This document shows positions 32,712 through 41,189 of a stretch of DNA of 43,423 bases, in pieces. The notes below the pieces were generated by a model. The model saw only the letters and a program-made list of their open reading frames with translations, had not been told where the DNA came from and searched no databases. Origin of the DNA: a virus; IMG/VR virus record IMGVR_UViG_3300020182_000066, positions 1 to 43,423 of that record, one strand, 5' to 3'. The translations under genes were made by a program, and so were the position numbers. Numbering within the stretch: position 1 is the first letter of the stretch; each line of letters opens with the position of its first letter.

Positions 32712-33048
32712 AATGGCATTAGCGCTCACCCTGTTCGCAGTTGGTCAAACAATGGCATGGTTCCAGCTAAATTCTCAGTTTGTTTGGGATTGGTGGAGAG
32801 ACCGTCCTTTGCTGGCTGTGCTCCTGTACGGTATCCCGACTGGCTTGTGTTTTTTTTATGGCGTTCGGATAGCTTACGCGGAGATAGGGCAAATCTGGGG
32901 AGCTAGGTTTTTAGTTTTTAGTATGTCATATATCACGTTTCCGATACTTACTTGGTATTTTATGAACGAGAGTATGTTTACTGCAAAGACGATGACGTGT
33001 GTATTTTTGTCCATGATGATCGTGGGCGTTCAACTATTTTGGAGATGA
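32686..33048 (+). CDS. Small four-helix membrane protein, DMT/SMR-like
   Basis: 120 residues with four hydrophobic segments (about 8-25, 41-60, 68-88, 97-117). The second half (GARFLVFSMSYITFPILTW, MNESMFTAKTMTCVF) resembles half of a drug/metabolite transporter (EamA/SMR type). Proteins like this recur in marine T4-like phages. The start is taken as TTG 32686, since AAAGGA lies 7 bases upstream; ATG 32713 lacks a ribosome site. It is followed by two mannose-type enzymes, so a role in envelope sugar traffic is possible. A holin is a weaker option. Confidence 0.65.
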   Translation: MNSSLLTSRMALALTLFAVGQTMAWFQLNSQFVWDWWRDRPLLAVLLYGIPTGLCFFYGVRIAYAEIGQIWGARFLVFSMSYITFPILTWYFMNESMFTAKTMTCVFLSMMIVGVQLFWR

Positions 33049-33053
33049 TGAAT

Positions 33054-33413
33054 ATGAGTAGAAAAGTAGAAAAAGCTTGGGGACACGAAGACCGCTGGGC
33101 AATAACCGATAAATATTTAGGTAAGATTTTATATATCAACGAGGGTCATCGTCTCTCGAAGCAATATCATATCGAAAAGGACGAAACTATTTATGTCCTC
33201 AAGGGCTCTCTATTGCTTGAGATAGGTCCGCACTACGAATACACAGACACAGAATCCGGAATAAAGATGGTCTTAGGAGAAGGCGAGTGTCAAAGGATCA
33301 GACCGGGACTAATCCACCGATTTTGTGCGGACAAAGGAGATGTTGTCTTGATTGAAGTCAGTACTGCCGAGATAGATGACGTGGTAAGGCTTCAGGACGA
33401 CTACGGACGATGA
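33054..33413 (+). CDS. Cupin of mannose-6-phosphate isomerase type II family
   Basis: 119 residues. VEKAWGHEDRWAITDKYLGKILYI is the typical entry of the isomerase part of bifunctional mannose-phosphate isomerase/GDP-mannose enzymes. LSKQYHIEKDETIYVLKG and IRPGLIHRF carry the cupin metal ligands (His, Glu, His). Of three in-frame ATGs, 33054 is preferred because GGAG then lies 9 bases upstream. It overlaps the next gene, a phosphomannomutase, by ATGA, so the pair could interconvert fructose-6-P, mannose-6-P and mannose-1-P. A GDP-mannose pyrophosphorylase is not obvious in the window. Confidence 0.75.
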   Translation: MSRKVEKAWGHEDRWAITDKYLGKILYINEGHRLSKQYHIEKDETIYVLKGSLLLEIGPHYEYTDTESGIKMVLGEGECQRIRPGLIHRFCADKGDVVLIEVSTAEIDDVVRLQDDYGR

Positions 33414-34177
33414 AAACCATCTATTTGTTTGACGTAGACGGCACTCTAACGCCGGCAAAAAGTGAAATCACGCCCACATTCAAGAAGCAGTTTTTGGAGT
33501 GGTCTAGGGGGCGTGAGGTATATATCGTGTCCGGCGGAACTTTTACTAGGATAATCAACCAGCTGACGAGAGAGGTGGTGGATCAGATGCAGGGAGTATT
33601 TTCTTGTATGGGTAACGCATTTTATCTCAATATGGGAAATAGCCCTGGCGGATATAGCGAGTGGGATCTGATGTATAAGAATAAGTTTTCTGTTGAAAAG
33701 CGAGAGCTTTTCTTTAGCGAACTGGAGCGCTATGTAATGAAGTCGGACTACCACACAAAGACAGGCAATCATTATGAAGAGCGGGTGGGAATGGTAAACT
33801 TTTCGATTGTTGGTCGCAATGCGACAATGGAAGAAAGGCTAGCATATGCCGCTTATGATGCAGAACACAATGAGCGAGAGGAGGTAGTGAAAAAACTATC
33901 TAAGAAGCACTCTACTCTTGATTTTGTTATCGGTGGAGCAGTGAGTATAGATATATACAACAAGGGGAATGATAAGGCACAAGTACTAAAACAATTCCTC
34001 AGCATCAAACAACAAGACAGTCGGATTGTATTTGTTGGAGATCGTACCGAGTTTCCAGGCAACGATCACTCGCTGGCACTCGCCCTCTCCGAACGCCCAA
34101 ACTCACAGACTGTTGGTGTCGAGAGTTGGGAAGATACGGCTGTGCAACTGAAGACCGGTTCTTTTGCTAGCACTTAG
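33410..34177 (+). CDS. Eukaryotic-type phosphomannomutase-like HAD protein
   Basis: 255 residues, the size of eukaryotic PMM. The HAD nucleophile motif is LFDVDGTLTP (Asp8, Asp10). NFSIVGRNATMEER, VIGGAVSIDIYNKGNDKAQVL, and VFVGDRTEFPGNDH match PMM family blocks that bind sugar phosphate and Mg. PMM interconverts mannose-6-P and mannose-1-P. Sequence order is that of the PMM/HAD-IIB group rather than the alpha-D-phosphohexomutases common in bacteria. It is coupled to the upstream isomerase-type cupin. A different HAD phosphatase activity cannot be excluded. Confidence 0.75.
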   Translation: MKTIYLFDVDGTLTPAKSEITPTFKKQFLEWSRGREVYIVSGGTFTRIINQLTREVVDQMQGVFSCMGNAFYLNMGNSPGGYSEWDLMYKNKFSVEKRELFFSELERYVMKSDYHTKTGNHYEERVGMVNFSIVGRNATMEERLAYAAYDAEHNEREEVVKKLSKKHSTLDFVIGGAVSIDIYNKGNDKAQVLKQFLSIKQQDSRIVFVGDRTEFPGNDHSLALALSERPNSQTVGVESWEDTAVQLKTGSFAST

Positions 34178-34221
34178 TTAAAAAGACGACTATTTATTAT
34201 GTTAACAAAGAGGTATATTTA

Positions 34222-37200
34222 ATGGACATCGCTACGAGCAAGTGGTTTAGTTTTCTAAACGAGAATAAAACAATTATTACCGAAGGACTCGACGACATCG
34301 GACTTCCGCAGTATGTTATTGATTACATCAACAAGGCTATGCCCGAAGCGCCGGAGAAATCAAAAGTTCTCGTTGGTAACCTGTGGAAGCAGTCTGAAAT
34401 AGGAGAGTCGCGTGTAGATACGTATGTTTCTAAAATGTTTGATATCATATGGAAGAATTATCTTGATCCAGACATACGACCCCCAATAGGTGGCGATATC
34501 GAGGGTCAGGCAAAGTTCATAGAGCGCGCAAAGTTCCTGATACAGACTCTCACCAAAACTGTCAAAGAGAAGAAGTATGGAACATGGAACAAAGCATTTC
34601 GAAAAGCAGTCAATGCTTTACGTAAAGCTGGGGCCGATCCTGAGAAAATTGAGGAAACCAAGGCAGATCTGGATAACTACCTAAAAGCAGCTTGGCATAA
34701 CTGGTGGGCATCTTATGATACTATTGGTGCGTTCTTGAATGATGATCCCACAAACTATGAGCTAGCTAAAGAAGCTTACGACCAAGACACAATGAGAATC
34801 GATATCGATGAATTAGAAACAATCGTGACGATGTATTTCGAGAATAAGGAAGATCCAGATAAAGTGGTGCATCGATTTGAGGATGGTTCCTATTGGTATG
34901 ACTTAGATGCATCAAACTGTCCGCTGGAGGCAGAGCGAATGGGACACTGTGGTTCCGATAATCGTGGAACCTTATATTCCTTGCGCAAGCTCAAGAAGGG
35001 TCGACGAGCCTCATCCTCCTATATAACTATGACAGTAAGAGATGATTATATTTACCAGATCAAGGGTCGAAATAATGCTGCCCCACCAGAAGAAACCTGG
35101 GATCACATCGTATGGTTCATTAATGAGTACGGAATCGAACACGTAGAAGAAACTGGAGAGCACTCGGACGACAGAGAGGGATTGCAAGAGATGACAGAAT
35201 ACCTTTCAGAGAATACAAATGCGAAATTCTCCGGAAACGTCCAGGACCGTATTGAAGAGATCGAACAAAACGTTCGCACAATCGACAACCAGTACAGCGC
35301 GCTTATCGAGGAAGCCCTGGAAAACGTTGATGCTATCATGTCCATTTATTGTGCAGTAGAGGATTCAGAAGAATACGGAGGAGACGCTGGTTCAGTCTAC
35401 TTAAGTATGGGTTATAGTTTAGAACTTATGATCGAACTAGGTTGGCCAGACTTTGTTGTTGATGATGGGTTTTACCGCGCCACGATCGGAGACAGCGCAG
35501 AAGATCAGACAGTTGATGATCGCTACGAAGGAATCCCCACTTCAACCTGGGGTTCAGACGCTAGGGACTTTGCACGAACGTTAGAAGGTGCCTCATATGA
35601 TCCGCCCTACAGTGATGACGGTGAAACCGAATGGAGGGTAGAAAAGGATCCCGAAGTCGGTGTATCTGGGGTTCATCTTATAATCGAGTTTAGGGGCAGC
35701 CGACTGGAAAACGCCAACGATGATAACGATGCATCGGAATATGATTATTTTGCCGAAGAGGTAAAAACATTTGCTGAAGACTTAGAAGATGCAATATCGG
35801 ATATCCGATCGAATCTAACAGAGGATGGATACGCTAAAAAAACACAGTTTGAAAACGATTTGGAATTTTTCGAGGAGGAGATGGCAGATCTTGAAAACTG
35901 GACTGATGGCTCTGTCACGGGAGGTGGTACAGCGTTAGTATGGATCGGCACAGGCGCGGATATTAGTAACAGAAACTCAGTAACAGATCAGAGCTTAGCT
36001 GAGCTTCCTATGGAATATAACTTCTACAATAACAACTCTATCATACGCCGACAACGCCGAGCAGGAATGCTCACCGCTGCCGAGATCTTTTCTATGGTTT
36101 TTAGGGAGCCAGGGCGGACTTTGAATAGCGTATTTAACTCTTTTTTAGCAGCTTCGGTTATTGCCGCAATTGAACCATCAAAGTCACAACTTTCGCTTAA
36201 TTACGGACCCAACTACGAGGCAAAGGCAGCAAAGGCGATTTTAGCTAATGACGGAGACTTTACTATAGTTCCAGTATCCCGCTCTGCATCTGGATACCGG
36301 GCTCCTGATTTGACTATACTTTGGAAATACGTAATCAAAATAAACCGAAATTCACCAGAAAAAGAATTTGAGGTAGCGGGTGATATCGCCAAGCTCCTAA
36401 ATGCTAATCCAGAAATCATTAATTCAGCAGTAAACAAGACAATCAGGCATTATCGGAACATATCAGACAAAGAGATAGCTCAAAATGTTGAGAAACTTAC
36501 TTCCAGCAAGAACCTGATTGACGCAACTAATAAAATAATTGATGACTATAGCCAGCCACCGAATGATTCATTCGTTGATGCTGCGCAACTGGTCCTGATG
36601 GCCAAATGGATGCAAGCTAATGTGTCGAAAATGAACAATATTGAAAAATATGTATCATACGTTTTATATTTGGATACGTTATCCAGAGGGCTCCAGCCGA
36701 CAACGCATCAAAGATTTATTAAGGTGGATCCTCCGGATGTTGGTAAGCCGCAAACTTGGGATGATCAAGTTCAGTCTGTAGAGCGAGCTATGGGGTCAGT
36801 CAAACCTGTGCGACGATCCGAAAATAGAGATCACTCGATCGAATCTCAGATTGAAAGAATAGACAACCTGATCAAAGAAATTGACTCGTCATACGATCTG
36901 AGGATTTATAAAATACAAGTTGGTTGCAGTATTGATAAGAACATTGGAGGCACTGAGTCAGAGACAGCAACAGAGATTCGTGGAATTCAAAGTGTCACAA
37001 CCGTGCGACCAGTGGCAGCAAGAAAAAGAGATATGACCCCAACTTCTGAATTCGTATTATATGATATTAAGTTTGAGTTGATTGGTGCGAGTTCACGCAA
37101 AGATTATCTAGAGAATATATTGCTACCAAACCTCCGCAAGATTAAAGGGCTCAGAATTATCAGTGTATCGAAAGTCACCCGCGCAAATAGGCGCGGATCA

Positions 37201-37671
37201 ACACGGAACATTCAAGAGTCTAAGATTCTAAAAGAATATGGAATGGGATCAGGGTACGGGTACACCGCTAATGGCGGCGGTGCTAGCAACTTAGGAAAAC
37301 AAAGGCGCACCCACGGCAGGGAAATGACAACTCCCCGCCCACAACTGCAAAGTATGCTCGATGATTGGTCTCAAGGAGGAGTAATGGCGTATGACGCGCC
37401 CACAAACCATACAGATATGCGATATCACGTTATGATGCCAGTTGAAGAACTTTGGCCACTTATTAACTCAGAAGAGTACAGTGGAAGCAAGAAAGATTTC
37501 CAAGGTGAGTACAGGAACTTTATTTCTACCGGTGCCGATGCGCCGGTCTATTTGGCACTTGGACAGAATGGCATAGTTAAAATAACAGGAGGAGAAGATC
37601 AAGTGTGGTTTGCTAAAGAATCAGGATTAGAAGAGTTGCCGGTCTTTTTAAGTTACCAAAAACAAGTTTAA
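34222..37671 (+). CDS. Giant unknown protein with PcfJ-like and ParB-like parts
   Basis: 1149 residues. Residues about 225-300 (EAERMGHCGSDN, SLRKLKKGRR, YIYQIKGRNNAAPPEE) resemble the PcfJ-like domain of mobile elements ('HCVgsY ... QikG..N'). The last 60 residues (APVYLALGQNGIVKITGGED, then VWFAKESGLEELPVFL) match the ParB/Srx-type order 'PV.v...g...i.dGehR..aak..G...vPV'. The regions between are acidic and helical or unrecognised. It starts WFSFLNENKTIITEGLDD. The function is unknown; a DNA-processing or head-internal protein are options. No promoter of sigma-70 type precedes it, but an ACTATTTATT element (34189-34198) also seen before 26268 does. Confidence 0.6.
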   Translation: MDIATSKWFSFLNENKTIITEGLDDIGLPQYVIDYINKAMPEAPEKSKVLVGNLWKQSEIGESRVDTYVSKMFDIIWKNYLDPDIRPPIGGDIEGQAKFIERAKFLIQTLTKTVKEKKYGTWNKAFRKAVNALRKAGADPEKIEETKADLDNYLKAAWHNWWASYDTIGAFLNDDPTNYELAKEAYDQDTMRIDIDELETIVTMYFENKEDPDKVVHRFEDGSYWYDLDASNCPLEAERMGHCGSDNRGTLYSLRKLKKGRRASSSYITMTVRDDYIYQIKGRNNAAPPEETWDHIVWFINEYGIEHVEETGEHSDDREGLQEMTEYLSENTNAKFSGNVQDRIEEIEQNVRTIDNQYSALIEEALENVDAIMSIYCAVEDSEEYGGDAGSVYLSMGYSLELMIELGWPDFVVDDGFYRATIGDSAEDQTVDDRYEGIPTSTWGSDARDFARTLEGASYDPPYSDDGETEWRVEKDPEVGVSGVHLIIEFRGSRLENANDDNDASEYDYFAEEVKTFAEDLEDAISDIRSNLTEDGYAKKTQFENDLEFFEEEMADLENWTDGSVTGGGTALVWIGTGADISNRNSVTDQSLAELPMEYNFYNNNSIIRRQRRAGMLTAAEIFSMVFREPGRTLNSVFNSFLAASVIAAIEPSKSQLSLNYGPNYEAKAAKAILANDGDFTIVPVSRSASGYRAPDLTILWKYVIKINRNSPEKEFEVAGDIAKLLNANPEIINSAVNKTIRHYRNISDKEIAQNVEKLTSSKNLIDATNKIIDDYSQPPNDSFVDAAQLVLMAKWMQANVSKMNNIEKYVSYVLYLDTLSRGLQPTTHQRFIKVDPPDVGKPQTWDDQVQSVERAMGSVKPVRRSENRDHSIESQIERIDNLIKEIDSSYDLRIYKIQVGCSIDKNIGGTESETATEIRGIQSVTTVRPVAARKRDMTPTSEFVLYDIKFELIGASSRKDYLENILLPNLRKIKGLRIISVSKVTRANRRGSTRNIQESKILKEYGMGSGYGYTANGGGASNLGKQRRTHGREMTTPRPQLQSMLDDWSQGGVMAYDAPTNHTDMRYHVMMPVEELWPLINSEEYSGSKKDFQGEYRNFISTGADAPVYLALGQNGIVKITGGEDQVWFAKESGLEELPVFLSYQKQV

Positions 37672-37686
37672 CTGCATACATAAGAT

Positions 37687-38499
37687 ATGAGCAACAACAC
37701 CAAGTCTGTTATTCACACAACATTTTATGCTGTTGTTGCTATTGTTATTGGCTGTTTTCTGCTTATCGACTCTTTCAATGAAAGTAGAAAGAATCCGTCA
37801 CATAAGGAAATCTCCGCTCTTGACAACAACTTTCAGACCCAGAGGTCTGGAGATTGGTCTGAAACAATAGAAAGATCCCGTAGCAGCGCTGTACGAGTCA
37901 TTTCTGCTTCCGGAGAGCCTGATCCCTCACGGGTTGCCTCGTCGAGCGGAACTTACGTTAGTATGTTTAATAGATATTTTGTGATCACCACTATGCACGG
38001 AATACTCGGATCGTGCGCGAACACCAGAATACTTGTGGGTAATACAATGCACCCTTGTGGGAGGTTCATAGAACTAAACGAGGTATCGGATTATGCGCTA
38101 ATCGAAATATACAAAATCAATGACCGAGAGCCGATAAAGGTGCCGAGAATGGTTCCGTCGACAAAGCATGAGTGGATCGAATCTCTTGCAATTATGAATA
38201 AAACAATATATACTGGTTTTCCAAATGGCATTGGACCGCTGACTATCGATGGCAAAATAGCAGGACATACAGAGGGAGACTTCATATACCTGATGTCATA
38301 CGCATGGTCTGGATCATCCGGCTCGGGTGTCTTCTCTTCGAAAGGAGAATATATAGGGTACGTAATAGCTATTGATGTCGGCGCTAGCGTCTACGGCGGA
38401 AATCAAATCTTGGAAAATGTAGTATTGGTTGTTCCATCTTTCAAGATTAACTGGGCTTCCGCGCTTGAATATGATACGTCTCTGCCACTGAGAGAGTGA
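37687..38499 (+). CDS. Membrane-anchored trypsin-like serine protease
   Basis: 270 residues. One hydrophobic helix (about 9-28) anchors or exports the protein. The catalytic triad of chymotrypsin-fold proteases can be read: His104 in FVITTMHGI, Asp135 in VSDYALIEI, and Ser211 in AWSGSSGSGVF (the GxSGSG form). Cys110 and Cys124 could form a disulfide, fitting an extracytoplasmic location. HtrA/DegP-type proteases share this fold; no PDZ domain is present. Targets could be host envelope proteins or receptors. It starts 15 bases after the giant protein and should share its transcript. Confidence 0.75.
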   Translation: MSNNTKSVIHTTFYAVVAIVIGCFLLIDSFNESRKNPSHKEISALDNNFQTQRSGDWSETIERSRSSAVRVISASGEPDPSRVASSSGTYVSMFNRYFVITTMHGILGSCANTRILVGNTMHPCGRFIELNEVSDYALIEIYKINDREPIKVPRMVPSTKHEWIESLAIMNKTIYTGFPNGIGPLTIDGKIAGHTEGDFIYLMSYAWSGSSGSGVFSSKGEYIGYVIAIDVGASVYGGNQILENVVLVVPSFKINWASALEYDTSLPLRE

Positions 38500-38502
38500 G
38501 GG

Positions 38503-38523
38503 ACTAATTAGTTTAGTTAACTA
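38503..38523 (+). promoter_or_regulatory. Two tandem 10-bp palindromes
   Basis: ACTAATTAGT (38503-38512) and TAGTTAACTA (38514-38523) are both perfect palindromes with centres 11 bp apart, so they face the same side of the helix. They fill the 47-base gap after the protease gene and could be a repressor site or mRNA element. Confidence 0.45.
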
Positions 38524-38545
38524 GTTTCAAACACAGGAGCCACCA

Positions 38546-38722
38546 GTGGAAATAAAAGACAATGAATGCAAATATGATGGCATATTATGTACTCTCAGTG
38601 AAATTGAAGAGAAGATAGCGAAGCTCCAAGAAGGGGTTAAAAAAATAAAGCTTAAGCTTTCTTTATATGACAAGACTGTTGAGAAAAGTATTTTAGAACA
38701 AGAAACAGAAGGTGATAAATGA
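38546..38722 (+). CDS. Small helical protein, 58 residues
   Basis: It starts at GTG 38546 with CAGGAG upstream and ends in an ATGA overlap with the next gene. The chain is almost wholly helical with heptad-like spacing (LSEIEEKIAKLQEGVKKIKL), suggesting a short coiled coil. There is an acidic tail. No family was recognised. The ribosome site and stop/start overlap support it as a real gene despite its length. Confidence 0.6.
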   Translation: MEIKDNECKYDGILCTLSEIEEKIAKLQEGVKKIKLKLSLYDKTVEKSILEQETEGDK

Positions 38723-39063
38723 ATTCCGAAACGAAAGAGGGAGAGAGCCGAGAGATCTCCATAGAACCAGAAGACCTGAAACCGAAGAGACCAAGCAATA
38801 GAGCACCAGAAGGCATAAGAACTTTCACAGTGTGCCGGCAGCACGACGAAACTGGGGTCTCAGGTGATGGTGTTGTAATAGAAGGAGTTAGTTTTGCCAC
38901 AGGGCACACAGTAATTCACTGGCTCACGCCCTCGCCGCGTGGCTCAATCGCGTTTTTTGATGCGTTTGACGATTTTTTAAAAATACACATAAAGCCTCAC
39001 CCAACTAACAAAACGATTATTACGTTTGAAGATGGTGAGCAAGCAATTTACGACGGAGGATAA
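38719..39063 (+). CDS. Conserved phage protein of unknown function, 114 residues
   Basis: The first 30 residues are charged and likely disordered. The rest (FTVCRQHDETGVSGDGVVIE, then GVSFATGHTVIHWL) is a beta-rich pattern frequent in phages as a stand-alone small protein: 'r..D.sGvSGtG.v.eGv.F.nG.v.l.W'. No activity is known to me. A short C-terminal strand pair follows. It is coupled to the preceding coiled-coil gene and followed closely by a nucleotidyltransferase. Confidence 0.65.
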   Translation: MNSETKEGESREISIEPEDLKPKRPSNRAPEGIRTFTVCRQHDETGVSGDGVVIEGVSFATGHTVIHWLTPSPRGSIAFFDAFDDFLKIHIKPHPTNKTIITFEDGEQAIYDGG

Positions 39064-39065
39064 AG

Positions 39066-39956
39066 ATGGCGAACAACAGAGAGACAACATCGAACGAACC
39101 ATATCAGACTAACGTCAAAAAGGGTTACGTTAATGACAGAAACCAATACTTGAAGGGTGGACCGGTCGCGACGAGCGCCGGAGGATCACCATATACCGAG
39201 AAGCCGCCGAACAGTCGCGCACTTAGCGCACCACCGATTGGCGAAGAAGTTGAGCCTGAGAGCTTTGAGAAGAAGTCGAATCTAAATAGTAAATTCTGGA
39301 TAGACAATCAGCTTTGCAGAAAAACAGCCAGAAGGCTTGAGAAGATCGCCAATGATTTTATTGAAGAACTGGACGTATTTGTGCCTGTCGAGGAGGTGAG
39401 GTTTACCGGCTCTTTGGCTAACTATAACTGGTCTAAGTATTCAGACATTGACTTACATATCGTCGTAGACTTCTCGAAAATCGATGAGGACACTGAACTA
39501 GTTAAGTCTTTTTTTGACGCAGCCAGACTGCGCTGGAACGACTTACACGACATAAAGATCCACGGATACGAAGTAGAGATATATGTAGAGAACCTGAGTG
39601 ATGATCACAGATCCTCTGGGATCTATTCAATAACTGATAGGAAATGGATCACTGAGCCGAACCCCGAGAGTGTTGATATTGATTATCGCTTGGCAAGAAG
39701 AAAGAGCAACGACATAGAGACTCAAATAAATCTAATCAAGCACGTGTTAAATAGGGGAAAATACAAGGTAGCCCTGAGCAGCATTGATCGAGTCAAGGGA
39801 AAGATAAGAAACCTGCGCAAAGCTGGTCTAGATAGCCCGCAGCAAGAATATTCCGCAGAAAACATTGCATTCAAGATCTTGAGGCGAGAAGATGCCCTGC
39901 AACGCTTAGCGGATATGAAGCTAGCAGCTTATGACAGCCTAATGAGTACAGTATGA
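39066..39956 (+). CDS. Nucleotidyltransferase-fold protein (Pol beta type)
   Basis: 296 residues. The active-site segment is FTGSLANYNWSKYSDIDLHIVV (GS at 115-116, then Asp127 and Asp129 about 11 residues on), the hallmark of Pol-beta-type nucleotidyltransferases; the third acidic residue is likely Glu in YEVEIYVE. The N-terminal 70 residues look disordered. A helical C-terminal part follows. Such enzymes modify RNA, antibiotics or proteins, or act as toxins; the target is unknown. GGAGGA precedes the start, and the stop overlaps the next gene. Confidence 0.8.
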   Translation: MANNRETTSNEPYQTNVKKGYVNDRNQYLKGGPVATSAGGSPYTEKPPNSRALSAPPIGEEVEPESFEKKSNLNSKFWIDNQLCRKTARRLEKIANDFIEELDVFVPVEEVRFTGSLANYNWSKYSDIDLHIVVDFSKIDEDTELVKSFFDAARLRWNDLHDIKIHGYEVEIYVENLSDDHRSSGIYSITDRKWITEPNPESVDIDYRLARRKSNDIETQINLIKHVLNRGKYKVALSSIDRVKGKIRNLRKAGLDSPQQEYSAENIAFKILRREDALQRLADMKLAAYDSLMSTV

Positions 39957-40192
39957 AGTTTGAATCTATATTAGAGGATTCTAAAATATTCCCAGGTGAA
40001 TACTTACTTTATGAGCCGACAATGGCAGTCGTCTTGTGTGGCGCGTTCAATAGAAGAGAAAACTTCATCAGGTGCCTAGGGAACGGAAAGATTATCAAAG
40101 ACTCAATTAATAAGTTTAAAAAAATCAGGCTATCTAGTGAAGAACAGAAAGAACGAAAACATACAAGATGCAAAGGTTGTTCCGGTAAGTGA
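39953..40192 (+). CDS. Unknown small basic protein with C-terminal CxxC
   Basis: 79 residues. A beta-like N-terminal part (GEYLLYEPTMAVVLCGAF) and a Lys-rich C-terminus that ends RCKGCSGK. One CxxC alone is not enough for a zinc ribbon unless the protein dimerises. No family is recognised. It starts in an ATGA overlap with the nucleotidyltransferase. Confidence 0.55.
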   Translation: MKFESILEDSKIFPGEYLLYEPTMAVVLCGAFNRRENFIRCLGNGKIIKDSINKFKKIRLSSEEQKERKHTRCKGCSGK

Positions 40193-40212
40193 AAAACAAA
40201 AGGACAAATGTG

Positions 40213-40383
40213 ATGAACAAAAGTAAAGAAGAGTTGCAAAAAGTGGTCGATTTCTGTCGAATCCAGCTGCAGATTCTGGACATAAGAGAAGATAAACTAA
40301 GGAAAGAGATATTTGACTGCAAGGTGCAAAAAGAGTTCCTGACAGAAACGCTATCGGTCCTTTCAACTCAGAACAAAGAGTAG
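40213..40383 (+). CDS. Small coiled-coil protein, 56 residues
   Basis: It starts at ATG 40213, with AAAAGGA about 8 bases upstream; GTG 40189 in the same frame has no ribosome site. The chain is one or two helices with heptad-like Leu/Ile (LQKVVDFCRIQLQILDIRED). The role is unknown. It resembles in size and style the helical protein at 38546. Confidence 0.55.
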   Translation: MNKSKEELQKVVDFCRIQLQILDIREDKLRKEIFDCKVQKEFLTETLSVLSTQNKE

Positions 40384-40391
40384 GGAATAAC

Positions 40392-40661
40392 ATGTTGAGT
40401 ATATCGAAGCAGTTTTTTTCGATTGGACCTTTCTCCGAATCTGAAGCTAGGTGCGACAAGTTCTTAAATAACCTGCAAGGTTTAGCTCTATATATGGAAA
40501 CAATTGAGCGCCTTTTCTTGCTTGAGGATAGGGAGTCTATAGCAGAAACCAAAGAAGAGGCAGATATAATTCGATCACAAATTGAGTTTACCGAGGCTAT
40601 TGTCAACCTAGCTAATCAAAATTTAATCGTGAACATAACTGAGACTAGCGCGGACAACTGA
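40392..40661 (+). CDS. Unknown helical protein, 89 residues
   Basis: Mostly helical, moderately acidic; no motif recognised. FLNNLQGLALYMETIERLFLL and EADIIRSQIEFTEAIVNLAN are likely the two main helices. The ribosome site is modest. The stop overlaps the next start (ATGA), which supports the reading frame. Confidence 0.55.
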   Translation: MLSISKQFFSIGPFSESEARCDKFLNNLQGLALYMETIERLFLLEDRESIAETKEEADIIRSQIEFTEAIVNLANQNLIVNITETSADN

Positions 40662-40924
40662 TGACTAAAATTTATACATATTGTTTGTTTGACAAGTTTG
40701 ATCACTTCTTGGGGGTATACTCTTCCTTGAAGGCTGTGCATCGAGACGCGACAGCGATTTGCAACCAGGGTACTTCGTCGGTTTATATGATAATAGATAA
40801 TAAAGCGCATGCGTGCTCCCTCACTGCTCTCCGTAACGCATTCAGAGGAAAGCAAGACTATCAGATCAAATACCAGAGCAATGTTCAATTCATAAAAATC
40901 TTTAAAACCAAACTAAGAGAATAG
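40661..40924 (+). CDS. Conserved phage protein of unknown function, 87 residues
   Basis: The N-terminus YTYCLFDKFDHFLGVYSSLK followed by AVHRDATAICNQG is a pattern I associate with small T4-like marine phage proteins: a beta hairpin followed by a helix. A second helix (LTALRNAFRGK) and a basic tail follow. No enzyme motif is seen. It overlaps the previous gene by ATGA and the glutaredoxin gene begins just after its stop. Confidence 0.6.
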   Translation: MTKIYTYCLFDKFDHFLGVYSSLKAVHRDATAICNQGTSSVYMIIDNKAHACSLTALRNAFRGKQDYQIKYQSNVQFIKIFKTKLRE

Positions 40925-40925
40925 C

Positions 40926-41165
40926 GTGTATTACATTATATATGGAATCTCAGATTGCCCATCGTGCTTGAGAGCATGCGCCGATTTGATGGAGCAAGAC
41001 TGTCAATATGTATTTGTGAACTGTGATTTCTCTAAAGACTATCGAAAAGAGATAAGAAGCCAACTTAACTGGCCAACATTCCCAATCGTTATGGAGTGCA
41101 GTGGCAAACAAAACAAACTAATTGGTGGTCAAGAGCAGCTAAAAGGAAGACTGGAGCGACTTTAG
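40926..41165 (+). CDS. Glutaredoxin-like protein
   Basis: 79 residues, glutaredoxin size. The active site is CPSC (11-14). WPTFPIV gives the cis-Pro loop and LIGGQEQL the glutathione-site Gly pair. It starts at GTG 40926, two bases after the previous gene. It could reduce the class II RNR or other disulfides together with the thioredoxin-like protein at 24188. Confidence 0.85.
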   Translation: MYYIIYGISDCPSCLRACADLMEQDCQYVFVNCDFSKDYRKEIRSQLNWPTFPIVMECSGKQNKLIGGQEQLKGRLERL

Positions 41166-41189
41166 CCCGATTGAGACCATAGTTATAAT

